NCBI GenBank assembly: GCA_026129095.1
Contig: JAHCIT010000001.1
Coordinates: 1-64,000, forward strand
DNA: 64,000 nt
Source of the DNA: Deltaproteobacteria bacterium
GTDB lineage: Bacteria > JAGRBM01 > JAHCIT01
Reading direction: 5' to 3'
The notes under the pieces were generated by a model. It was not told the DNA's origin and made no database searches. It saw only the letters and a list, made by a program, of their open reading frames with translations. Positions 57,865 to 64,000 of this stretch are shown here, in pieces. How positions within the stretch are numbered: position 1 is the stretch's first letter; every line of letters starts with the position of its first letter. Position numbers and translations under genes: made by a program.

Positions 57865-58497
57865 ATGACACTGCAACTGGGCGCCAAGGTGCCTGATTTC
57901 GAAGCCAATACGACCCACGGCCCGATCAAGCTTTCCGGGTTCAAGGGAAAATGGATCGTCCTGTTTTCCCACCCGGCCGATTTCACTCCGGTCTGTTCGA
58001 CCGAGTTCGCCGGTTTCGCCGAACGCTTCGAGGAGTTCGACAAGCGCGGTGTGCAGCTGATCGGCGTGTCGATCGACTCGGTCTACTCGCACATCGCCTG
58101 GGTCCGCGACATCGAGAAGAACTTCAAGGTCAAGGTGAAGTTCCCGGTCGTCGCCGACCTGGACCAGAAGGTCGCCCGCCTGTTCGGCATGGTACACGAA
58201 CCGATGGCCGTGACGGCCGCCGTGCGGTGCGTGTTCTTCATTGATCCGGAAATGACCCTTCGTGCGATGATCTACTATCCGCTATCCACGGGCCGGAACA
58301 TCGACGAGGTGGTTCGCGTGATCGACGCGCTCCAGCTCAACACCAAGGCGGGCGTCGCAACGCCGGCCAACTGGAAACCAGGCGATGACGTGATTGTCCC
58401 CGCGCCGGTCACCCAGCAGGCCGCCGAGGAGCGGGCCAAGGACAGCTCGCTCAAGGTGACGGAGTGGTATCTGTCGAGGAAGGCACAGCCCAGGTAA
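57865..58497 (+). CDS. Peroxiredoxin, Prx6/1-Cys-like (AhpC/TSA family)
   Basis: A 210-residue peroxiredoxin with VPDFEANTTHGPIKLSGFKG, the active-site SHPADFTPVCSTEFAGF (peroxidatic Cys in PVCST) and GVSIDSVYSHIAWVRDIE. The C-terminal DDVIVPAPVTQQAAEERAKD and YLSRKAQPR follow, as in Prx6-type enzymes; another Cys is in AAVRCVFFI. The ribosome site AAGGAAGG precedes the ATG. It differs from the BCP-type protein upstream, giving the locus two classes of peroxidase. Two hairpins follow the gene. Confidence 0.92.
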   Translation: MTLQLGAKVPDFEANTTHGPIKLSGFKGKWIVLFSHPADFTPVCSTEFAGFAERFEEFDKRGVQLIGVSIDSVYSHIAWVRDIEKNFKVKVKFPVVADLDQKVARLFGMVHEPMAVTAAVRCVFFIDPEMTLRAMIYYPLSTGRNIDEVVRVIDALQLNTKAGVATPANWKPGDDVIVPAPVTQQAAEERAKDSSLKVTEWYLSRKAQPR

Positions 58498-58511
58498 TCC
58501 ACCGTAACCAT

Positions 58512-58584
58512 CCGGCGTTTTTCAAGCGCCGGTCCAACAGTCTGAACTTGCACATTGGCCCCCGAATCCGTCAGGGTTCGGGGG
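58512..58584 (+). terminator. Two hairpins after the peroxiredoxin gene
   Basis: The first (58512-58532) pairs CCGGCG with CGCCGG around a nine-base, U-rich loop. The second (58559-58584) pairs CCCCCGAATCC with GGGTTCGGGGG (eleven pairs including one G-T) around GTCA. No U-run follows, so termination is probable but not certain. Confidence 0.6.
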
Positions 58585-58636
58585 TCGATGCCTTCAGGGG
58601 CCGCGAGGCCCCGGAACGCTGCGGATCCGCTAACCG

Positions 58637-59203
58637 ATGGACGATACCAAGCCTCCTGCCACAGAACCCCTGTTTCCGCCCGCCCTGGCGGAAGTACCCG
58701 ATGAAATCCCCGCCGGCCTGCTCGAACCGGACGGAAGCTTCATGCCGGACTACGATCCGCCACCGCGTCCGTTCGGGGTGTGGGTGGCATCGGCCCTGGC
58801 GGCAGCGGCCGCATTCTACTCGGCTGGCCGCATGCTGTCGGCCGTCAGCGGAGCCGATATGGTCGGCTTCCTCATTAACGGCGGCGCGGCCTGGGCCTAT
58901 GGCTTCTCGGCGCTCGGACTGTTCAGGGGCGACCCCCGCGGCCACACGACCTACATTGTCCTTCTGCTGGTGAATCTCGTTTTTTTCTCGGCCTTCACGG
59001 TCCTCTGCGCGCTGATCGCCAGCAACACCATGCCGCAGCTCCTGTCCCTGCTCGGCGACGATCCCGGCTGGCAGGAGTTTGTGCGGAACGCCGCCCTGGC
59101 GATGCTCGCCGCTTCGGCAGCGGTGCTCGGCGGCGTGGGACTGCTGCTCACCTGGCTGGAAAGCGACCGCGTCCGTGAGTGGGTTGGCAAGGATGCCGGC
59201 TGA
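58637..59203 (+). CDS. Four-helix membrane protein of unknown function
   Basis: 188 residues. A Pro-rich cytoplasmic N-terminus (1-45, PPALAEVPDEIPAG) is followed by predicted helices at 47-66, 74-95, 104-127 and 149-173 and a short basic-acidic tail (ESDRVREWVGKDAG). I do not recognise the family. The next gene's ATG lies inside its last codons (11-base overlap), so the two are almost surely translated together and may form a membrane complex. Confidence 0.75.
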   Translation: MDDTKPPATEPLFPPALAEVPDEIPAGLLEPDGSFMPDYDPPPRPFGVWVASALAAAAAFYSAGRMLSAVSGADMVGFLINGGAAWAYGFSALGLFRGDPRGHTTYIVLLLVNLVFFSAFTVLCALIASNTMPQLLSLLGDDPGWQEFVRNAALAMLAASAAVLGGVGLLLTWLESDRVREWVGKDAG

Positions 59204-59678
59204 GTCCAGAACCTATCCCCGCAGCCAGTTCGCCCGCACCGCCTGGGGTCTCCTGTTCATCATCGCACTGATCGTGACCGCCGCCGGCATCTTCGGCCTC
59301 GGCACGGGCATCAGTTCCATCGGCGAGTCGAAGGCGGCCACCATTTTCAGGTGGCTCGGCGTGAGCGTCCCTGTCACCGCCCTGGGGAGCTGGGGCCTGT
59401 GGAAGATCGCCTTCTGGACCAAGGGGGTCACGCTGCACGATAACCGGCTCACCCTGGAGCAGGCTGCCGCCGAGGAAGAACTGGCCTACGAGAATCTCGC
59501 ACGAATCATCTGCATCCCCTACCGGGACCGCTGGCGCATCGCGCTCGTTGACCATGAAGGAACCGGCTACCGGTTCCAGTGGCCCGACCTCGACTGGGCC
59601 GAGGATCTCTCCCGCCGGACCGGGATACCCATCGAGGGGGGACGCGAGTTCGTCCAGACTCCGCCCCAGCCGGGCTGA
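59193..59678 (+). CDS. Two-helix membrane protein overlapping the previous gene
   Basis: 161 residues with membrane helices at about 17-38 and 55-76 and a C-terminal soluble domain (77-161) containing GVTLHDNRLTLEQ, YENLARIICIPYRDRWRIALVDHEG and YRFQWPDLDWAEDLSRRTG. That domain resembles PH-like or similar bacterial membrane-associated folds, but I cannot name it. The start ATG at 59193 is within the last codons of the upstream gene. The DUF4124-thioredoxin gene follows by 32 bp. Confidence 0.75.
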   Translation: MPAESRTYPRSQFARTAWGLLFIIALIVTAAGIFGLGTGISSIGESKAATIFRWLGVSVPVTALGSWGLWKIAFWTKGVTLHDNRLTLEQAAAEEELAYENLARIICIPYRDRWRIALVDHEGTGYRFQWPDLDWAEDLSRRTGIPIEGGREFVQTPPQPG

Positions 59679-59710
59679 CTCCCCTCTTCCGGTCCCCGGA
59701 CGATCCCTGT

Positions 59711-60457
59711 ATGATGACGGCAATGGTTATCCGGATTTCCCTCATGTCTGCCGTCTTCACGGCGGTCCTGGTAGCTATAGTTTCCGCGGCAGCCGTCCCC
59801 GCACTGGCCAAGGAGCTCTACCAGTACCGCGACCGGTGGGGGATGCTCCACATCGTCGACTCCCTGCAGAAGGTTCCCCCGGAATACCAGGACAAGGCCG
59901 AACAGGTAGACGGGAAAACACCCCGGCGCGGATCGTTCACGGTGCAGGAGTCTCCGGTCGTCAACGAAAAGCCGGCGGCACCCGCCGCCCCAAAGCCGGT
60001 GCTCCGGCCCGACGGCAGGCAGGGCACGTTCGATGTCATGCGGTTCCGGATTGCTGGCGAGAAAGAGACGGCCTCACGCTGGGAGCCGAGCACGGGGGCC
60101 TTCCGCAAGGAGCCCTTTCATGTGGTCGTCGCTGCCTCCTGGTGCCCTCACTGCATCCGGCTGATCGACGAGATCAGCCGTAATCCCGCGCTGAAGGCAA
60201 AGGTGGACGGCATCCTGTTCTACGAGGACGAGGTTCTCTCCCGCGAGAAACGGCGCACTGGCGTGCCCAGGACCAGCATTGATACGGACAAGGAGTCCCG
60301 CCTCGTCTATCCGGCGGAGCTCGCCGCATACGGTTCACTCCCGATGTATTTCATCCGTCCGGGGACGTTCGGCCATCTCGTCAGGGGATTTCCCACCATC
60401 CTGCGTTGCGAGCGTTCGGGGTGCAGGCAGGCCAGCCGGAACAGCCTGCTGCCATGA
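59711..60457 (+). CDS. Exported DUF4124-thioredoxin-fold fusion
   Basis: A 248-residue exported protein. A signal peptide (about 1-33) precedes a DUF4124 module (35-60, ELYQYRDRWGMLHIVDS, KVPPEYQ), a Lys/Pro/Ala linker (70-105), and a thioredoxin- or glutaredoxin-like domain with VVAASWCPHCIRLIDEI (CPHC, 145-148) and a possible cis-proline at LPMYF (P211). The C-terminal region (GHLVRGFPTILRCERSGC) has a second cysteine pair. It is probably a periplasmic thiol oxidoreductase. The start is uncertain among ATGs at 59711, 59714 and 59723. The stop overlaps the poly-A of the terminator for the opposite gene. Confidence 0.82.
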   Translation: MMTAMVIRISLMSAVFTAVLVAIVSAAAVPALAKELYQYRDRWGMLHIVDSLQKVPPEYQDKAEQVDGKTPRRGSFTVQESPVVNEKPAAPAAPKPVLRPDGRQGTFDVMRFRIAGEKETASRWEPSTGAFRKEPFHVVVAASWCPHCIRLIDEISRNPALKAKVDGILFYEDEVLSREKRRTGVPRTSIDTDKESRLVYPAELAAYGSLPMYFIRPGTFGHLVRGFPTILRCERSGCRQASRNSLLP

Positions 60458-60487
60458 AAAACGGCGGACGGGAACCCCCGTCCGCCG
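60457..60487 (-). terminator. Rho-independent terminator of the second diiron protein gene
   Basis: An 11-bp perfect stem (CGGCGGACGGG with CCCGTCCGCCG) and a four-base loop is followed on the minus strand by TTTTT (60461-60457). It is the classic intrinsic terminator and the clearest in the window, lying 20 bp after the diiron gene stop. Confidence 0.9.
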
Positions 60488-60507
60488 CCGGGCCGGCGAG
60501 TGCCGGC

Positions 60508-61773
60508 CTATGCCTGGGCAGGCTCACCAAGCGCCAGAAACCGCGATACGGCATCCAGCGCCTTCTGTTTGGCGGGGTCCAGCGCACGGTTGAGATACCC
60601 GCGCACCGGATCCTCGGTCCCGAACACTTCCTCTTCCAGCCGCTTCATTTCCACGTCACGGATCACCGTCTTGTCGAGGGTAAAATCCGTAAAACCGGGA
60701 TAGCTGTCCCGGAGCACACCCTTGCGGTAGGCGTTGATCGCCAGGTTGTAGGCGCGCATGGCGTCCTTCCGGTTCAGGGTCGTATAGAAGCCGCTCCGTT
60801 CGGAGAGCCGGAACACCTTGTCAAGGCACTTCCCGCCAAACTCGTAGATGTCGATGCCGATCTCGCGGGCGTCGTCTTCCACCTCGAACAGGAGCCCGAA
60901 GAGCGGGACGAGCATCCAGCCCCGGCGGAGCTGCCGTATGGGGGAATGCCGCTCCAGGAACGACAGCGGCGCTTCCTTCGTGTAGCTCTGCGGGAAGCCC
61001 GAATGGCGCGATTCGTCGAGGTGAAACATTTTCAGGACGTTTTCCAATCCGGGAAAAGTCGCAAAGGTCGAAAAGAAGTTCATCGCGACCGATTCGACGA
61101 CGACGTTCATTCCAAACAGCCGGTTGATGGGGCTGGCCTTGAGGACGCCTTCCAGAAGCTGGAAATCCCATGCGCTCTGCGGGTAGATGCGATCGATCCG
61201 CTTCACCAGTTCCCGCATGACGATGAAGTGCTTGGCCTCCTCCATCACCTGCATGGCCATGGCGAGCTTGGGCCCCGTGCCTTTCACCACTGGAAGCAGC
61301 GAGGCGCTGGTAAAGAGGGCATAGGCCTCGCCATGCAGGATGATCGAAAGGAGCCGGGCCAGGGCCTTGCGCTGGCCCGGCGTGTAGTGCCGGCGGATGG
61401 TCTCCTCGAACTTTTTCGAGGCGATCTCGGCCCGCATGCGGCTGATTTCCCGCAAGGTCGCCGCCGCCGGATCGGCATGGTCACGGAGTTCCTCGCCGGA
61501 GGCGTCATGGAAGCCGAGTTCGGGTGCAACCACTTCCGCCTTCCACAGGCGGCGGAGCGCCGTCTCGTAGTTGCGGTGGGTGATCCCTTCCATGTCGCCG
61601 CCGGTGAACGTCGCGGTCCTGTCGTCATAGGGAAGTGCCCGGCGCGGCAGCCGCACGGCCTTTTCCAGTACTGTCCCGAGCCTGTGAACCGCCGCCGGGA
61701 CCGGATTGCTGCCCGCCCCTGCCGTCAGGCCCTGAACCGTCACCTTCCGCTGGGCGCTGGTACCCTTCGCCAT
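60508..61773 (-). CDS. Second ferritin-like diiron-carboxylate protein, 421 residues
   Basis: Paralogue of the protein at 2105-3064. Metal ligands are HGEAYALF then MEEAKHFIV (E-x29-ExxH), and VVESVAMNFF then LDESRHSGF (E-x26-ExxH). The protein has an extra N-terminal arm of about 60 residues (Thr/Ala-rich, then LPRRALPYDDR) and a longer C-terminal helical part. Its function is an inferred oxygenase or oxidase on an unknown substrate. GGAGG is eight bases before the ATG. A perfect 22-base palindrome (61813-61834) lies 40-60 bp upstream, and a strong terminator follows. It lies downstream of a multi-spanning permease gene (105 bp), possibly under its own promoter. Confidence 0.8.
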   Translation of the reverse strand: MAKGTSAQRKVTVQGLTAGAGSNPVPAAVHRLGTVLEKAVRLPRRALPYDDRTATFTGGDMEGITHRNYETALRRLWKAEVVAPELGFHDASGEELRDHADPAAATLREISRMRAEIASKKFEETIRRHYTPGQRKALARLLSIILHGEAYALFTSASLLPVVKGTGPKLAMAMQVMEEAKHFIVMRELVKRIDRIYPQSAWDFQLLEGVLKASPINRLFGMNVVVESVAMNFFSTFATFPGLENVLKMFHLDESRHSGFPQSYTKEAPLSFLERHSPIRQLRRGWMLVPLFGLLFEVEDDAREIGIDIYEFGGKCLDKVFRLSERSGFYTTLNRKDAMRAYNLAINAYRKGVLRDSYPGFTDFTLDKTVIRDVEMKRLEEEVFGTEDPVRGYLNRALDPAKQKALDAVSRFLALGEPAQA

Positions 61774-61812
61774 GTGTGTTTCCTCCCTGACCGGCGGCTA
61801 CGACAGCGCACC

Positions 61813-61834
61813 GTGTCATCCGCAATGATGACAC
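61813..61834. promoter_or_regulatory. Perfect palindrome GTGTCATC-N6-GATGACAC upstream of the second diiron gene
   Basis: Arms of eight bases are identical after reverse-complementing, with the six-base centre CGCAAT. The element is 40-61 bp upstream of the ATG at 61773, where a repressor or activator site is expected. It is not of FadR-type GntR or FadR-type TetR form. The binding protein is unknown. Confidence 0.65.
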
Positions 61835-61878
61835 TCGCGTCAGTCAGGGATTATGACGTGGATCAACCTCGCAAGAAC

Positions 61879-63267
61879 TTATCCCGCCCGGCGGCCCTGG
61901 CCACCGCCACCGCCACCACCGCCGCCCGGACCACGGCCGCCACCACCACCCATTCCTCGCCCGCCACCGGAGCCACGGCCCATTCCCCCGCCACCACCGG
62001 AACCCGGTGAAGCGGGTGGTTCAGCCGGCGCAGGCGGCTCGACAGCCGCCGGTTCACTCGCCTCATCATCCGGTCCGGCTGGCTCCAGGCCGGCCGTCAC
62101 CTTGAACCGGCGCAGCGACTTCATCACGCCGAAGCTCACGACCCCGCTCGCCGCGCCAAATCCCAGATGCACCAGCGCCAGGGGTGCAGCAATCGCATAG
62201 AAGGCATCCGGCGCACCAATCGCCACGGCGATGACCACGATGGTGGTAAAACGTCCGAACGCTGCGAGAAATCCCAGCACGCCGTAGGCCAGCGCACCGT
62301 TCACCTTGCGCGCCATGACCCGCGTCAGCGGAAGTAGCAGGTCAATGATGATGCCGGGGACAATATGCTTGAACACCTCGAAAATGCCGTACCGGCCGTC
62401 TCCCATGAGAAAGCTGATGATGCCCATGCTGGCACCGACGAGCGTCGCGCCCCAGCGTGTATGGGTCAGTTCGGCTGCCAGCAGGTACATCGGGAGCAGG
62501 AGCACCGTCTTGTGACCCGGAGCAAAGGGCAGGCCCGGCAGCACCTTCAGCCACTTGAGCGTGAGCATGGCCAGCGTCATGCCGGCGATGACACCGAGAT
62601 CGGCCGAACGCTCCGCCGGGAGCCCCGGATGATGCGTACGCGTATAGTCGCGGGCCCGCTCCAGGTTCCGCAACATTCCGTCGGTCAGCACGCTGAGATC
62701 GCCCTTCATGATCTCTTTCAGGATGACCGTCGCCTTCTTGTTGCGTCCCCGGCCTCCCCCGCCGCCCATGCCGCGGCCGCCGCCATCTTCGAGTTTCTTC
62801 GCCTGTTCCGGCTCCAGCAGATGCAGGGTCGTGTCGAGCGCGAGCGCCAGCGAGTTCGGCAGGAAGATCCCCCTCAGGCCATCCACGAACTCGCCGGACC
62901 TGAGTCCCCGGCGGACCAGCATGCTGGTAAAGATGGCAATGTATATCCGCAGGCACATGAGCAGGCCGTCATGCAGGCCCGCTTCGGACAGTTCCAGTGT
63001 CCATCTGGTGACAGGGACAGTGAGCGAATACCAGTCTCCGTCTCCCCCTTCTTCCGGGAAAAAGACGAACATCAGCACGATGACCGAGAAGAAGAAGAAC
63101 AGCCTCGAAAAGAGCCGGACGATCTCGCCAGGCGGGTTGCGCGTTGCGCCCCAGAGCACGAACTGGAAACCCAGAACGGCGATCACCCAGCGCAGGTCAT
63201 GGAGGAAGAAGACGCCGACGGCGACCCCGATCAGGTAGAGGACGCGTGCGGTTGGCGGAATTCGCAT
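61879..63267 (-). CDS. Polytopic membrane protein, putative fused ECF-type transporter with Gly-rich segments
   Basis: 462 residues. The N-terminal half (1-150, about four to five helices, with LVRRGLRSGEFVDGLRGIFLPNSLALALDTTLHLLE) resembles the energy-coupling T protein of ECF transporters. A central loop (162-174) is GGGRGMGGGGGRG. The second half (220-385) has about six helices (LGVIAGMTLAMLTLKWLKVLPG, FEVFKHIVPGIIIDLLLP) like an ECF S component. A tail (421-462) repeats GGGRGMGGGGGRGP. The ATG at 63267 has GGAG about eight bases upstream. ATPases are not nearby, so the transporter reading is tentative. Confidence 0.7.
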   Translation of the reverse strand: MRIPPTARVLYLIGVAVGVFFLHDLRWVIAVLGFQFVLWGATRNPPGEIVRLFSRLFFFFSVIVLMFVFFPEEGGDGDWYSLTVPVTRWTLELSEAGLHDGLLMCLRIYIAIFTSMLVRRGLRSGEFVDGLRGIFLPNSLALALDTTLHLLEPEQAKKLEDGGGRGMGGGGGRGRNKKATVILKEIMKGDLSVLTDGMLRNLERARDYTRTHHPGLPAERSADLGVIAGMTLAMLTLKWLKVLPGLPFAPGHKTVLLLPMYLLAAELTHTRWGATLVGASMGIISFLMGDGRYGIFEVFKHIVPGIIIDLLLPLTRVMARKVNGALAYGVLGFLAAFGRFTTIVVIAVAIGAPDAFYAIAAPLALVHLGFGAASGVVSFGVMKSLRRFKVTAGLEPAGPDDEASEPAAVEPPAPAEPPASPGSGGGGGMGRGSGGGRGMGGGGGRGPGGGGGGGGGQGRRAG

Positions 63268-63368
63268 AAATGGGGCTCCGGGCCGATGCCTGCCGGATTT
63301 CATGAACCCGGCAGCAGGGCCCGGAGCACCCTAGCCGGTCACATGACCGGCGGCGAGGAAATGCCTTT

Positions 63369-63905
63369 TTATGCCCGGACCAGCTTCCAGCTCCGGAGGA
63401 ACGGAACGATGGTCTTCAGGTCGAAGTAGAGGATCCCGCTGCCCACGGTCTTGCCCGAACCCTTTTCGGTGATGTCCGTATACAGCGTCGTCATCCCCTT
63501 CTGGAAGTTGAGCCAGTTGCGGTGTTTCTCGCCGTGCAGGTGGTACGCCTTGCCGTCCGGGCCCGTGAAGTCGAGGTCATAGATCATCATGCCGCGGCTC
63601 CGGACGAGATTCATCTCGATCGCGCCGCTGGCGGGCAGGTCGCCCGGGATCCCCTCGATCCGGAGAGATCCTTCGAGTTGCGCGGTCCGGAACACGCCCT
63701 TGCCAGACGACTTCCGCAGGAAAGCGGCCAGATCCGGGGCGTGGGCACGCAGGTCGAACTCCACACGGGCGCTCCGTCCAGCGATGGGACCATCCGTGAA
63801 GGTGCAGTCGCCCGCCATGATCTCGTGAAACTCGAACCCACGGCCGGCCAGCAGGCCGCCCGGGGCTGAAACGGGGGAGTGGTGGGCTGTCGTTGCGGTT
63901 GCCAT
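63369..63905 (-). CDS. Stand-alone domain like that following GMC oxidoreductases
   Basis: 178 residues. After an Ala/Pro-rich start come GRGFEFHEIMAGDCTFTDGP, ARVEFDLRAHAPDLAAFL, RTAQLEGSLRIEGIPG and DLDFTGPDGKAYHLHGEKHRNW. The C-terminal part has GMTTLYTDITEKGSGKTVGSGILYFDLKTIVPFLRSW. I recall this order (EIM-G, PDG..Y-L-G-K, TTLY, GxLxFDLK) at the C-terminus of GMC-type oxidoreductases. AAGGAG precedes the ATG. The gene to the right, on the same strand, ends 49 bp upstream and could be the enzyme itself. It is followed by a 101-base gap and then the ECF-like gene. Confidence 0.7.
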   Translation of the reverse strand: MATATTAHHSPVSAPGGLLAGRGFEFHEIMAGDCTFTDGPIAGRSARVEFDLRAHAPDLAAFLRKSSGKGVFRTAQLEGSLRIEGIPGDLPASGAIEMNLVRSRGMMIYDLDFTGPDGKAYHLHGEKHRNWLNFQKGMTTLYTDITEKGSGKTVGSGILYFDLKTIVPFLRSWKLVRA

Positions 63906-63953
63906 ATGGTTTCTCCTTGCAGCTGAACCGGGGTTCGCTGTGCGTGTTATGTG

Positions 63954-64000
63954 TCAGGCAGCCTCGCGGCCGCTCAGGGTTTCCATGCTCCGGATGCGCT
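63954..64000 (-). CDS. C-terminal end of an upstream gene cut by the right edge
   Basis: The minus strand reads to a TGA at 63954-63956 with the last residues RIRSMETLSGREAA. It is in an open frame for all 14 codons available and lies 49 bp before the next gene, so it could be the end of a real gene. Fourteen codons cannot establish this; given the neighbour it may be a GMC oxidoreductase. Confidence 0.3.
   Translation of the reverse strand, partial: RIRSMETLSGREAA

Overview
This is a 64 kb, GC-rich, gene-dense bacterial chromosome segment. It has no tRNA, rRNA, CRISPR array or insertion sequence that I can see. The gene content points to a Gram-negative bacterium of the former Deltaproteobacteria or a neighbouring phylum. 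The clues are a giant surface protein with a MYXO-CTERM-like tail, a small protein family I recall from myxobacteria and relatives, DUF4124 proteins, a MEMO-type protein, and many TPR and NHL proteins. That placement is an inference; no marker gene in the window settles it.

Layout. 1-1.3 kb: groES-groL on the minus strand with a CIRCE-like HrcA site, divergent from a GntR/FCD regulator. 1.3-3.1 kb: the regulator and a ferritin-like diiron protein, with a promoter overlapping a FadR-type operator. 3.2-5.1 kb: an unusual tandemly duplicated membrane kinase-like protein with no ATPase domain. 5.1-12.1 kb: a MEMO protein, a 23-residue Lys/Ala peptide gene, two small membrane proteins (one LysM/SPOR-like), a dGTPase, a TPR lipoprotein-like protein, and cysE with a cysteine desulfurase. 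12.1-29.4 kb: one gene for a 5,532-residue secreted protein plus a small secreted partner. 29.7-35.9 kb: an Hsp70, ComEC, and an xseB-ispA-SDR operon. 36.3-42.1 kb: an NHL/TPR protein, a small conserved-looking protein, and tldD. 42.3-53.0 kb: HIT, MFS, DUF952, prmA, ispH, a sensor kinase, a glycosyltransferase, a FadR-like TetR regulator with its operator, thiS and aroC. 53.0-64.0 kb: an Xre regulator, PilZ, aroK, a thioesterase, two peroxiredoxins, an adenylate cyclase, DUF4124-thioredoxin and membrane proteins, a second diiron protein under a perfect palindrome, a putative ECF-type permease with glycine-rich segments, and a GMC-associated domain protein.

How the genes fit together. Housekeeping chaperones (GroES/EL, Hsp70), isoprenoid genes (ispA, ispH), shikimate genes (aroK, aroC) and sulfur genes (cysE, cysteine desulfurase, thiS) are interspersed with signalling genes (kinases, cyclase, PilZ) and secreted structural proteins. 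The least ordinary parts are: the giant protein, which has 43 Ig-like repeats, a metalloprotease-like N-terminal domain that has lost its zinc ligands, and a second repeat family; the ATPase-less duplicated kinase-like protein; two paralogous diiron proteins each with its own cis-regulatory palindrome; and the tiny basic peptide gene with a full promoter, ribosome site and hairpin.
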